From contig NC_066844.1 of the NCBI RefSeq assembly GCF_001640805.2, positions 1,420,008-1,484,007 on the forward strand: DNA of 64,000 bases. Reading direction: 5' to 3'. Origin of the DNA: Lates calcarifer. Taxonomy: Eukaryota; Chordata; Actinopteri; Centropomidae. The position numbers were made by a program, and so were the translations under genes. Shown here piece after piece: positions 13,224 through 24,735 of the stretch (the stretch's first letter is position 1; each line of letters begins with the position of its first letter). Below the pieces are notes generated by a model that ran no database searches, was not told the DNA's origin, and saw nothing but the letters and a program-made list of their open reading frames with translations.

Positions 13224-13820
13224 GTAGGTAGAACAGGACAGGGATGGTGGTGAGGTAGCCCCTGACTACAGTCTTTAAAATGTAAGATTACAATGTGAGT
13301 TTAGTCCAAATATTTATATTTTAACTCAAGCTTTATTTAAATTAAAATGTTTGAAATTTTTAAATGTTACTGCAGCACTCTTTGCATCAGTAGATGCTCT
13401 TATATTTGGAAGAATATACATGTAATAATTTCCCTGATTATACTTTCACAATGTGATTCATTAACATGTGTTTCATGCTGAAAAACACTGCAGAGCTTTG
13501 CAAAAAGAAAAAAATCAGGCTTAAGGTGAATGATGGCAGAATGCTGCATGTCATAAAATTCAGTTAAGCAGGGATTACATTTTAACACCTGTGCAAAGTA
13601 TTTAGGAAGTGCTCTGATATACTGGTAGAACTGGATCACTGAACGTTTCCACAACATTTCAGTGGAAACTAAAATATATTTCTGTTTCTTGAGTATGTGC
13701 TCAAACTAATGAACAAGCATCATAAAGAGATGAGGATTCATTGTAAATAGATTTCTCAAACTGATCATAATAATTGTATTTTCTGTGTCATCCACTCTTT
13801 TTCTCAGGTCTCAGTAAAAT

Positions 13821-16446
13821 ATGAGCTCATCAGTGGCTCCAGGAGGAAACATGACGTCTTATCAGGTCTGAAGCAGCTGTTTTGGTGCCACATGTTTTAA
13901 AGCTAATAAGTGTTTTTGATCTCCCTGTACTGTTGTGTTTAATGTGAGAAATATTCCACGTCAGTATTTCAGAGTAAACTTCATCACTGCAATTTTTGTT
14001 TTGAGTCATTTAATTCTTGAAGATTAAAGCAGGAAAATTTAAGTTTAAGTTAAATTTGTCACTTCATGGCTCTGACTCTGGCTCTTTGAATGAATTAGTT
14101 ACAGCCTGGTCTGGTTCCTTCTGTAACAAATACTCAGCATCATCTTCTGTCGTGGCCCAGATGACGGTCATGCACATGTTCTATCTCCTGATTCAGAAAT
14201 ATATGAATTAACATGGACAGTTATATCTATTTAACTGAGTCAATATGTGATTTTAAGGTCTCAATATTCAGTCTGACGTTTGCTGGAAAACCATCCTGAA
14301 TAATCCTGAAAAAGCACAAGAATCCGTTCTTTACTTTGACGTAACCTTTAAACTGATGAGTTATTAATATTAGGTGTGTTGTGCATGTGTGTGAGCATAA
14401 GTGAGGAGATGCAGTTAAAGAGTAAATTTCAGAAAAGGAATGAGGCTCTCTGATGCTCCAGTTTACTGACAGTCATCTGTGTTTCCCTCTCTCTGGCTCC
14501 CTCTGCTGCTGCACCAGCTCACATTCATCAGAGACACCTTCACCACAGCATTTGTGAAGAACCTGATCGTGGTTCTGGTCTGGCTCATCCTCAGTTACAT
14601 CAACGGCACACTGGTGGCCACTTTTTTCAGACACCAGGTACACACACATACCACACACACACACGCTGGTATATGAAACACCTTAGTGCTGAAACAATTA
14701 CATAATTAATCAATAAGTCATTCAGAATATCAACCAACAATAATATTGATAATCAGGTCATCTTTTCAGAGTTTTATGAAAACCAAACATTCACTCACTG
14801 CTGCTTCTCTGTGTTTTATATTAAACGTAGAAATGTATTTTAAATATATATCTCTCTGGACTCAAAGATCACAAGTTTCTGACAAAAAACAAAATCTATT
14901 AAATAACAAAATAACCAATATTCAAATTAAATCTGCCTCAGATCATTTTAAAACATAGAGATGAAAAATAAAAAGCAGCAGCAGAGGATTTTAAATGCTA
15001 TTACGTGAGGCTGTTTTTCTAAAGCACTTAGAAATGTCCTATCTGATAGAGAATCTTCACAGACACACACTAACCCATTAAATATTATTAAATTAATCTA
15101 TTAGATGTCTGAGAATCTGACAGCCCAAAACTAAAAGGTGTTGTGTAAACAGACGTAAGCGGCAAATCTGAATGAAACAAGAGAATTTTAACATTTTCAC
15201 TTAATAAGCAACAGAAATCTTTAATGAACGTTATTGAAATTGTTGGCAGTTAATTTTCTGTTGATTGACTAATTAATTCATCAACTCATTTGGACATTTT
15301 GAGGCTTCTTAAACAACTGATCAGACATTAACAGTTTGAGGATATCACCTCGGACTGAAAATCATGATTAGACCAAACAACTGACTGTTAAATGAAGAAA
15401 ATCACCTGCAGATTAACGGTTAAAGAAAATTAGTTGTAGCCTTGTTTTGTTGATCCCACCTCATACTTCACAAGACTGAGGATTCTTTTCATCTCATCAA
15501 TACAATAACAATTAATCATTTGTTTTCAGGATGGTCAGTGTTGATGTGCAGACTTTCTTCATTTATCTTTTCCTTTATCACTCCTGCGCTCTGTGCTCTC
15601 TAACCCACCACACTCCCTCTCCCTCTGTCCTCCTCCAGGCCTTTTACGAAGACCCTCGTTACATCCTCTTCATCCACATGGTGATAAACGATGCCATCCA
15701 GCTGACCGTCACCATCACACTTTTTGTCCTCAGCTACATTTTCTACAAGATCAACGTCTCCTTCTGCTGCTTATTCATCCTGGTGGCAGTCTTCACCACC
15801 AGAAACACGCCAGTCAACTTAGCCAGCATGGCCATAGAGCGCTACATTGCCATCTGTGAACCTCTTCGCCACTCTCAAATCTGCACAGTGAGAAGAACTT
15901 ACATGGTCATCGGGTTGATCTGGTTTATATGTGTGGCTCCAGACATCACAGATCTCTTTGTGACGCTGGCGACTGAGTCCCTGAGCTTCTTTCATGAGTC
16001 GGTGTTCTGCCTGCGCCAGAATGTCTTCAAAGACCCGATCCTCGCACAGAAAAGACAAGCCTTCGATATCATCTATTTCTCCTGTGTGTTTCTGACTCTC
16101 ATCTTCACCTACTTGAGGATCATGTTTGCAGCCAGAGCCTGTCTCCACAGAGAAGATATCAGCCCAGAGAGCCAGGAACACCATCCTGCTCCACGGCGTC
16201 CAGCTGGCCATGTGCCTGCTCTCCTACATCTCCCCCAGCGTGGAGCTCGTCCTGCATCTCATCTTCCCCGGTCGGATCCTAGAAATAAGATTCACAAACT
16301 ACCTGATCGTCTACATCCTGCCCCGGTTTCTGAGCCCAATCATCTACGGTGTCAGAGACGAAAAGTTCAGGAAGTACTTCAAGATGTACCTTCTGAGCAA
16401 CAGGTGCAGGAAGAAGCAGCAGAAAGTGGACCCCAAGGACATGTAA
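13821..16446 (+). pseudogene. OR-5: OR131-2-like receptor, three coding exons, one +1 frameshift
   Basis: Exon 1, 13821-13865, encodes 15 residues (MSSSVAPGGNMTSYQ, sequon NMT). Exon 2, 14518-14637, encodes 40 residues through TM1 and ends TFFRHQ. Exon 3 is 15639-16446. All junctions are phase 0 with GT-AG ends. Exon 2 has no usable ATG, which makes the upstream mini-exon necessary; it supplies the sequon expected of a receptor N-terminus. TM3 carries MAIERYIAIC with the canonical Arg. At about 16141 an extra T after AARA shifts the frame just before the pre-TM6 motif RARNTILLHGVQ. TM6-TM7 (PRFLSPIIYGVRDEKF) continue in the next frame to TAA 16444-16446. With that base ignored the product would be about 324 residues. 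Confidence 0.75.
14690..15430. repeat. Diverged interspersed repeat within an OR-5 intron
   Basis: The segment starts gctgaaacaattacataatt and contains TAATTAATCAAT-like stretches. Near 15250-15380 a block (attaattcatcaactcatttgg) reads like the other end of the same kind of teleost nonautonomous repeat. I recognise the style from memory; boundaries are approximate. Confidence 0.4.
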
Positions 16447-17232
16447 CTGAGTTTAGATGAAGATCAGCAACAGAATAAAAAATATCCTTTCTGATGAAGC
16501 AGACCTTCAATTTTTTTTTTTTTTTTTTTTGAAAAACAGAAAAATATATTGATAGAGGCTACTGAAAAAGGCTGGCTGGCTAGTGCCAAATTTTCTATGT
16601 ACTTTCTGATACAATAAAGAAGAAAAACCTAAAAGATTCTGTCTAAACAGAGGAAACACAGAAAACCATCAGATTTATTTAATAAATGTTGAATTATAAT
16701 ATCAGGTGTAGTCACTGGAATGATTCTTTCTACAGCTGCAGCAGCAGTTAGTAAAGAGACACTCGAGCCTCGTTAGAGAATAAACAGACAGGTTGAGGCT
16801 GTGACACTTAACACTAATCCACCATATTCCTCTGTCCATCCAGAGAGAATACGTAGAATATATTACACACACACAACTTGTTATCAAAGAGAGTGGACTC
16901 TGGAGGAACATCAGAAACGTCACCTCGTGGTGAAAACCACGTCCTAACTTCTGCACTACACAGCCATCATCTTCTACACTTTTGGTTTATATACTGTACC
17001 CAATCACATCTCCAACTGAAACTGAAATTCAAGTTGGTGGCTTCAAAATCAAAATAACAAAGACCATATAAAAAGAGTTCAAATTAGAAATAAATGACTC
17101 GTGATAACAAACACAGGTACAATAACGAGTCATATTGCTGTTTGGCCAATAGGATAGGTTAGGGTTAGGGTTAACCCTATCCCTATGACAACCAGATCAA
17201 TACACACACACAAACACATCCACACAAATCCA
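16447..17232. other. Intergenic, OR-5 to OR-6
   Basis: Contains a pure T run at 16509-16530 and the telomere-like palindrome near 17157-17187 (listed separately). No gene seen. Confidence 0.5.
17157..17187. repeat. Inverted telomere-like repeat (TTAGGG / CCCTAA)
   Basis: About two and a half units of TTAGGG run directly into a partial CCCTAA unit, giving a self-complementary core around ttagggttaaccctat. It is a short interstitial element. A weaker CCCTAA-like run occurs near 6600-6620. Confidence 0.6.
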
Positions 17233-17240
17233 TATATAAG
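17233..17240 (+). promoter_or_regulatory. OR-6 TATA box
   Basis: TATATAAG about 690 bases upstream of the OR-6 ATG. The intervening noncoding exon or exons cannot be fixed from sequence alone. Confidence 0.45.
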
Positions 17241-17918
17241 GGAGGCCAGGCTGCTGGAGGAGGTCACTGACAGCCAGTGACTCACAGAGGAAAGAGTCTG
17301 TTGTTTGTGAATATTGTATCAGACACCTGTAATGATATTATGGATGTGGACGTGTTGAATATGTGAATCTTTTTCACGAGAGAAAAAAGGTTGTTTTTTT
17401 TTTTAGTCTGATACATTTCACATTTTCATTACAGACGACTGAGTGTGTTTAAACTGTAAAACTGTGGATTTTTTCTGTGTCCTTCATTATCAGACAATGA
17501 AGTAGCTAAAATGTTTTTAATGATGCTTTAAAATGTCTTTATACCTTCCTGCAGATCACAGAGATACACGTTAAAACACTGAGAGCCATGAACTCCTGAA
17601 GACGTGTGAATGGGATATCTGTGGTTGTAGGTGTGTACAGGTTAAGATGTCTACAGATTTATTATCATAAAATATGACTACATAGCCTTTCATGCATTTC
17701 ATATACTTATCCATGTTCCTCGTAGTGAGTGCTTTTGTGTCATTTTAAAAGGAACTATTTACTGTCATCTGTGCAAACTTTTCCAAACATTTCCCTGGTA
17801 ATTAATCATACAATTGTTTGATGTTTAATATCTTTGAATAACTATAATCAAAAAATCACTGAGTGCATGAATACAATTTGTCTGTAAACATCAGGTTTCT
17901 TCAGATCGTGAGGAGCAG

Positions 17919-20325
17919 ATGTCAGTGATGCTAAACTCCACCTCAGCCGACCCCCTGGGCCTGCTGCTGAGTAATACCAGCCTTTCAGCGACAGGGGGCG
18001 CTGTGGCTGTACCTAAAGACAGCTTCTCGAGTGCTCTGACCAAGAACATAGTGGCCATGTTGGTGTGGCTGACCCTCAGTATCATCAACAGCAGCATGGT
18101 GCACACCTTCCTACAGCACAGGTACACACAGCTGCCATCAAACATGTTTCTGACCTTATCTGTGGTCACACACAATGACTGATGCATCACATACGACATA
18201 GTACACCATGTTTAACTTAGATCCAGACTATAGACGATAGATTTAAATAGCAGCACCCTCTAAACGCACTCACTGCAGACACACAAATGATTACTTACTT
18301 GAAGTGTATATTTCCTGCCATCAATCTTTCCATGACTGTAGCAAAAACTTCTCTGTTGTCACATTTGTTATTAAGAAACTTATTTAACCTCATCATGTAA
18401 AATAATTTTCTTTATCATGAGTCCACATTGTTCAGGGTCTCTATCTTGTCATCTACAGCTGTTAAAACTCAAATTATTGATTAGTCCATCTATAGAAAGG
18501 TGATGAATTGTTTATGTCATTTTTCAAGCACAAATACTAGAAGACACCTCTGTTCCCCCTCCCTCAGTGTGAGGATTTACTGTATGATTTCCCCTTGCAC
18601 TTTAGAAAATACAGTTTTTTGACATTTTTTTACACCAATAATTCACTGATTAATAATGAATTAATAATATATTATTAGAATAATCATTAGTTGAGCTCTG
18701 ATCTGATCTGACTCTAGCCTCTTCTATGAGAACCCTCGATACATCATGTTCATCTGCATGGTGATCAACGATGCTCTGCAGCTCACCCTCGTTACAGCTC
18801 TCTACGTGGTCAGCTACATCTTCAGGAAGATCCACGCCTCTGTCTGCTGCCTTCTGGTAAGTCATTACAACAGCAGCTTTAAACCAGCTGTCATGTTCTG
18901 ATCAGTATTTTGGAAAAGCTGATTCTGCATTTTCTCCCACAAAACTGAAATTTATGAACACAAGCCATAAACATTCTGAGTTCTGTTTGTACAGGAGGAA
19001 GAAGTCGCTGTTCATGCTTTTTAAAAGTGGCCTCTAAGAACAAAACCCTGTAGCTGCAGTATTCACACTGAAACACAGATGTACAGCTCTCAAAAACATG
19101 TTCACACATCATCATGTTTCTCTCAGATCATGACAGCGGTCCTCACCACCCGCTCCACCCCTCTCATCCTGGCTGGCATGGCCGTGGAGCGCTACATTGC
19201 CATCTGCTTCCCCCTGCACTACAGCCAGATGTGCACCGTCCCTCGCACCCTCCTCCTCATCAGTGTCATCCTCATCCTCACCGCCGCCCCACCCATCACC
19301 GACCTCCTCATCACCATCGTCAAGGAGCCCCCGAGCTTCTTCCACACCACCATTTTTTGCGACCACTCGCTTCTTTTTCGTGACCGGTCCATCTACTACA
19401 AGAACTGTGTGTTTGATGGGACGTACCTCTCCTTCGTGGCTCTGACGCTGCTCTACACCTACTGCAAGATCATGCTGACGGCACGAGCCGCCTCGACGGG
19501 CCTGGCCTCGGTGAAGAGGGCGAGGAACACGGTGCTGCTTCACGGGGTGCAGGTGGGTGTCACAGGTGGAGAGGTAGTTTGAAACTGTCCCTCTGTGCAA
19601 TGTGAGCTGAGAAGCACAGACACTGGACCTGCATCTACAGCACCGGGGCCACACCTGAAAGAAAAGCAGACATTGCTTATGCAATTAATTACTGTGAGTA
19701 ACAAGGGGGATATAGAATATGGAAACTTTTCAACCCGAAGCAAATATCAGAATAACAGAATAACATCTGTTGCATTTGTCTTGTTTTGTTTGAACAGTCC
19801 AAAACCCAGACATATAGAAAATAGTGGATGCTCAAATTTGAGTGGCTGGAACTAAATTACTTAAATTGACAAGGTGTTTTTCAGTTTGAATGGAATCCAC
19901 AGCTATTATTTAGGAAGAGCAGACTGAGAGCTCAATTCTTGATCATCTCATTAGTACAAGCCTGTTTACTGTTTGTTATAAATGTTGTATATTTAAATGA
20001 ATCCATCAGTAACACAACATTTTTTCCTCCCCTGTCCTTTTTGTTTCAGCTGCTGCTGTGCATGCTGGCCTTTGTGGTTCCCTCCCTTCAGGCTGCTCTC
20101 ATCTCCCTCTTCCCACGCCTGAGTCTGGAGATTCGTTACATCTTCTTCCTGCTCGTCTACATCATCCCCCGTTTCCTGAGCCCTGTCATCTATGGTTTTC
20201 GTGACAAACAGTTCAGGAAGTACTGGATCCGGTACCTGGCCTGTCGGAGCCAGAGTATCGTCAGGGTCAGGCCGATGTTATTGAAAGTGAACTTGCAGGT
20301 GAAACAATCACATCAGGCAACCTGA
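17919..20325 (+). CDS. OR-6: odorant receptor with four coding exons
   Basis: Coding exons are 17919-18121, 18718-18856, 19127-19552 and 20050-20325, giving 347 residues, all open. The junctions fall after TFLQH (phase 2, the split codon encodes Ser), after the TM3-start motif CCLL (phase 0), and after RNTVLLHGVQ (phase 0). All donors and acceptors are GT-AG. The long N-terminus has sequons NST and NTS and a possible alternative start at 17928. Motifs are ENPRYIMFICMVINDALQL (TM2), LAGMAVERYIAIC (TM3), LLLCMLAFV (TM6) and PRFLSPVIYGFRDKQF (TM7). Exon 3 is strikingly GC-rich at third positions. Sequence is closest to OR-5. The second and third introns have no counterpart in OR-1 to OR-5 and do not coincide with those of copies A-G. 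Confidence 0.85.
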
Positions 20326-20759
20326 ACACAAGTCCGACTGACAGTCAGTCTACTGCTGCTACTCCTTCAGAAACTATGTGTAAAATATTGTCAGATTTGC
20401 TTATAAAGACCCTTTAACAAAGCATGATGGGAACTGTGATGTTTTAATCTTGTAACTAAGCATCTATATAAGGATGACGATATTTGGTATGCTTGCATTT
20501 CCACAGTGGTATGAGTCTGACAAAATCAGCTGACACAGAATCGCTCTGTTAACGTGATGTATTGTAGTGTACATCACACACCACCAGAGGTCAGTCATAA
20601 TACAGGAAGCTGGAGGAACAGGCAGGAAGCCGAGCGCTGGTGAGGACATGGGACAAAAATGAAAAAATGTTGTCCTGTTCAGGGATATTTCTGGTTCAGA
20701 TTTGAAGTTTGAATTTGATAAGAAAGTCAAAGGTGTACATAAAAAACTCTGAGGCAGAC

Positions 20760-21025
20760 TGGAGCTGTAACAATAAGCTGATAGATCAATTAGTCAAAAT
20801 GACATAAAATGAACTGAAATCGATTTCAATTATTTTAGCTATTTTTAAGCAAAAATGTCAAACTTTTGCTGATCACAGTCAAACATGAAAATATTTCATG
20901 ATTTTCTTTGTAACACGATTCTAAATTGAATGTTTTATGTTTGGCTTTTTAACATTTTATTGATAAAACAATTAATTGAGATGATAATCAATGCTTTGTT
21001 TAGTAACTGTTTGCTGCAGCCCTAA
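20760..21025. repeat. Teleost nonautonomous interspersed repeat
   Basis: The block from agctgtaacaataagctga to gctgcagccctaagg contains TAATTAATTGA-like and GATAATCAAT stretches, mirroring the ends of the repeat placed in the OR-5 intron. Part of the same family seems to recur in introns of copies A, C and G. Family identity is from memory. Confidence 0.45.
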
Positions 21026-21479
21026 GGTAGAGAGCAACAATGACTGGAAGGAATCACCCAATCACAGAGCTACTGTAGTATTCATACTAACAGTATTTAA
21101 ATTGGCCATAACATAAACCTATAGTATCACCACAGACCCCTGTGTCTCCATGTTCACAAACAATAATGAGAATGTTTTAGAAAATAAAATAAAATTCTAA
21201 TACAGAAAGGGGAAAAGAACCAGCGACGTCTCCCACTTTGTAGTTCTACATTTTGTTAAACTACATAAGTTTCTCTGAAAGCTCCTGATGGCTTCTGTCC
21301 ATGGTCCAGTGACACAGCTACAACAGGCCTGACGAGAATCAAAGTCCAGTCTGAGAAACACTAATTTTCCCATGTGTTAATGTGAGGTCAGAGATCAACT
21401 GGCTTAGCTTCATGATTTTTCCTGAAGACCTGATCATTTATAGTGTCAGTGGTTCAACAATAGTCACATCTGTGTAGTA

Positions 21480-21908
21480 GACTGTCATTTATTCCTCCCT
21501 TCTTTCATTTGAAAATGATCTCTAATCACTGACACTTTCATTTTGATGCAGTCTACCTATACAGACAAACTGCATCAGATTGCTGATAAGTGATCAAGTC
21601 ACCATTTATATTCATGGCATGATCAGCTGCTCACAACAATAAATAAGTGTACTTTAAAATAAATGGGTCATAATGGATTAAAACATCTATTTTACTAATA
21701 AAGCTCATTTAACACATTTGTAATTCAAATATGACAATCTTCCTTCCTCAGCCCCTCTATCACCCCCCCACACACACACACATCCCTACCTCACTGTAGT
21801 ATTATCACTGAAATCTATATAACTCCATCTCCTCCTGTTCCATCCACTACTTACAGTCAGTCGGTCAGCCCTGTACCTCCACACCGACCAGAGCAGTGAG
21901 ATGTTGAA
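21480..21908 (+). promoter_or_regulatory. Copy A promoter block, TATA box and 5' exon
   Basis: This block is shared, with small differences, ahead of all seven copies, so it is described here once. A distal part has homeodomain-like TAATCA and TAATGG motifs. It is followed by a C-tract/CA run, TATATAA at 21816-21822, and a 5' exon of about 60 bases ending atgttgaa|gtaagt (end 21908). The exon joins the acceptor at 22327-22328. The spliced leader would contain the upstream frame ATG TTG AAT GCT GAC TGA, ending before the receptor ATG at 22362. The sequence between OR-6 and this block (20326-21480) holds the repeat listed above and no gene. Confidence 0.6.
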
Positions 21909-22973
21909 GTAAGTTTGATTATTTTAACTTTACATTCAAAACAGAAGAATGACTTTGTATTCTAATTATTATTAAAAATTAAATTTAAGTTTAGTCTCTT
22001 TCTCCTTTTTTCTTATTTGCTTTGCCTTGATTGTGAACAAAATGTATTCAACCTTTGAAAATGAGATATTCTATTGTTGGTCTTGTTTAATCAGTGGGGG
22101 GAATATTTTAATGTAATTTAATATTATTATTATTATTATTATTAATAATAATAATTTAATTTATGTAATTGTAGATAGTTTATTTCATTTGTATGTCTTA
22201 AAACAGATCCCAAAGTAGTTTTAATACAACTCTTATAAATGAAATTTTGGACTTTGCCTTTGCCAAAGTTCCTCAAGTTATTTATTCATCTAAAAGACAG
22301 TGAGATTCTGGATGGACTGTGTTTCCAGTGCTGACTGAACCGAGCAGGAACGAGCTGTAACATGAACTCAACCGGACGTCTGGACGGCCTGAATGACGCT
22401 TTCTCAAAGAACTTCATCGCCTTTGTTCTTGGCGTCATCATCAACTGCATTGATGGAGCTTTTGTCTACACCTACTTTAAGAGTGAAGTTTTATACCAAG
22501 ACCCCAGGTAACAACAGATGGCCAGGTTTGATTTCTGAACTGATGAGATTTGTCTGGCTACATCTCATCTACTGCACTCCTCTCTCCTGCAGGTATGTGC
22601 TGTACATCCATCTGGTGATCAACGACATGATCGTGCTGACGTTTTCTGTGGCGCTACTCTTCTTTACCAACACCATCGACCTGACCTTCGCTCCCTGCTG
22701 CATCTATACTGCTCATCTTAGTCACTACCACCAAGTAGGTGTGTGTTTGTGTTGACACAATTATTCCGCATGTGTGTTTCTGTACGGGTTTCCTTGGTTC
22801 TATCATTGTGTTTTTCTCTCAAAATGCAAATTCCACTTTAGGCTTTTAAAACGTTCAAGCATGAGACATGTTTACTGTATATTAGCCAGTCAACTCATGA
22901 AACAACTCTAAGCAATTAATCAATCAATTAAGCAATTTCCTCATGTTATTATTCAGGCACATTAATAAACAAA

Positions 22974-22975
<2 letters not shown>

Positions 22976-23026
<51 letters not shown>
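22976..23026. repeat. (AT)n microsatellite in copy A intron 2
   Basis: About 25 uninterrupted AT units, followed by a short imperfect extension to about 23040. Confidence 0.95.
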
Positions 23027-23028
<2 letters not shown>

Positions 23029-23040
23029 AATATATATATA

Positions 23041-23165
23041 AAAACATTTGATGGTTCAACATTCACAAATTAGCAGTTTTTTCTTGGTTTTATATCACAG
23101 TAAACTGAATATTTTGGATTTTAAAACTGTTGGTTGAATAAAATCAGACATTTAATCACACGACT
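23041..23165. repeat. Interspersed repeat fragment in copy A intron 2
   Basis: The stretch tatcacagtaaactgaatat ... ctgttggttgaataaaatc recurs in copy C intron 2 (32690-32820) and copy G intron 2 (about 50150-50230). It reads like the internal part of a common teleost nonautonomous repeat. Confidence 0.45.
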
Positions 23166-24128
23166 GTGATGAGCATTTCACTGTGTTTCAAACAGGCCTA
23201 TCTGTTGATGCCATGAGATGTCACTACAATCTACTAACAGAGTTGAGGATGCGACAAATGGTCGACAAACACACATCTACAACGCTAGTCGACTTTAATA
23301 AATTTTTACATGATGAAAGCTGTTATTTCCTTCAAAAAGCTATCACTGGCTGAGCAGACAACACATTCATGATGTTTCATTATATTATTTCATTGCAACC
23401 ACACAACTACACTGACAAATCCGACTGAACCAGTGACTCTGTGGAAGTTTCTTTCTTTGCCCAGTTAAAAATCCAACCTCACTCAGAAATAATACATCAG
23501 TTGACACTGAACACACAGAGTTAAAGGTTCAAAAACTCTGAGAAACATTACAAACATGAACAAAGACTTCAAGGACTAGTTAGAGTTACTAAAGTTTTTA
23601 CATCAGAAGTTTGGATTTGAAGCAGTTAACAAATCATTATCATGTGTTTTTATTTGTCTTCATCCAGGAACAGCCCTCTGAACCTGGCCGGAATGGCAGT
23701 CGAGCGTTACATTGCTGTCTGCCGACCTCTTCATCACGCCCAGATCTGCACTGTCCAGCGAGCCTATGCTCTGATTGCACTCATCTGGGTCGTCTCCCTC
23801 ATCCCCGCCCTCACAGATATCATGGTCGTCCTCGACACTCAGCCTCTCTCTATATTCTCAAGGATTGTCATCTGTTACCCTACATATCTCTACAACACAC
23901 CGTACCACAAGGCTCAAAGTGTGGCTGTTCAGGTGAAATGTTGATTGTTATTTCATTGATCTTAATTAGTTAAAGCTTTATTTATTTAGGAAATCTGAGG
24001 GATCAACATCTCTTTCATAGGAGAAACACGTCTACTAATTACATATCCACAAGGTCACAACAGGATTATTCTTTTACACTAAATAAGCTGGTACAACTTC
24101 AATGAATTCTGCGATGACCAAACTGTCA

Positions 24129-24735
24129 TGGGTTCGAGTACAAATTACAGGATGGAGGACCAATTGCAGACACAAAGTCAGGCTTTGGAGATGACACAAA
24201 TAATCCAGGTAAACATATGCAAAGGGAAAGGCAGTGTCCAAATTGCCAGTAGAGAGACCTAAAACAACAACCAGGAACTAAATCAGGACCAGGTACAAGC
24301 AGGGTGATAAGAACACTATGAACTAGGTCGGTATAAACAGTGGGAAACCAACAGGGGAACAGGTGAGAAGGCAGGTGAAGGAAATCAGCCGATTAGGAAC
24401 TGTCATCAAGTCCAAGGGCACCTGGTGGACAGGTGAGAAATAGCACATCTGGAAATGCAGGGGCACAGGGAAGTAAGAAAGTGGTTAAGGGCAGAAATTC
24501 TGACACATCATCTGTTGCTCATTGACTCAATTAATATGGTAGATTATGGACATCTCCATACTCGATCATCTGAAACTGGTTCCACACATTTTCACCTAAA
24601 GAACTCTGGTGCCAGTCCCAAAAAGCTGGCACCAGACAAAATTGTGGGTCCAAAAGTTGGAACCACAGTTGTCAGTGGTCACAGGATGAGCTACTGTAAG
24701 ATATTCTGCACTATTTTGAGAAAACACAAGCAATT
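24129..24735. repeat. Shared intron-3 block, copy A
   Basis: Begins atgggttcgagtacaaattac and ends near the motif gaaaacacaagcaa. The same block lies in intron 3 of copies C (33979-34445), D (37748-38212), E (41862-42338) and F (45863-46326). B (28861-28895) and G (about 51570-51740) keep only remnants. A diverged version lies downstream of copy B. It was therefore part of the ancestral repeat unit. No protein-coding content is recognised; it may be an old transposon insertion. Confidence 0.6.

Noticed and set aside
19112..19684. 190-codon antisense open frame opposite OR-6 exon 3
   Set aside because: A by-product of high third-position GC in the receptor exon; composition is low-complexity and no homology is recognised.
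22393..22755. Open frame MTLSQRTSSPL... overlapping exons 1 and 2 of each copy
   Set aside because: It runs through the 85-bp intron in the wrong frame; the receptor frame starts at the ATG 31 bases upstream.
23611..23973. Long alternative open frame across exon 3 of every A-G copy (EQPSEPGRNGSRALHCC...)
   Set aside because: It is the +1 frame of the conserved receptor exon. It recurs only because the exons are near-identical, and its sequence has no family signature.
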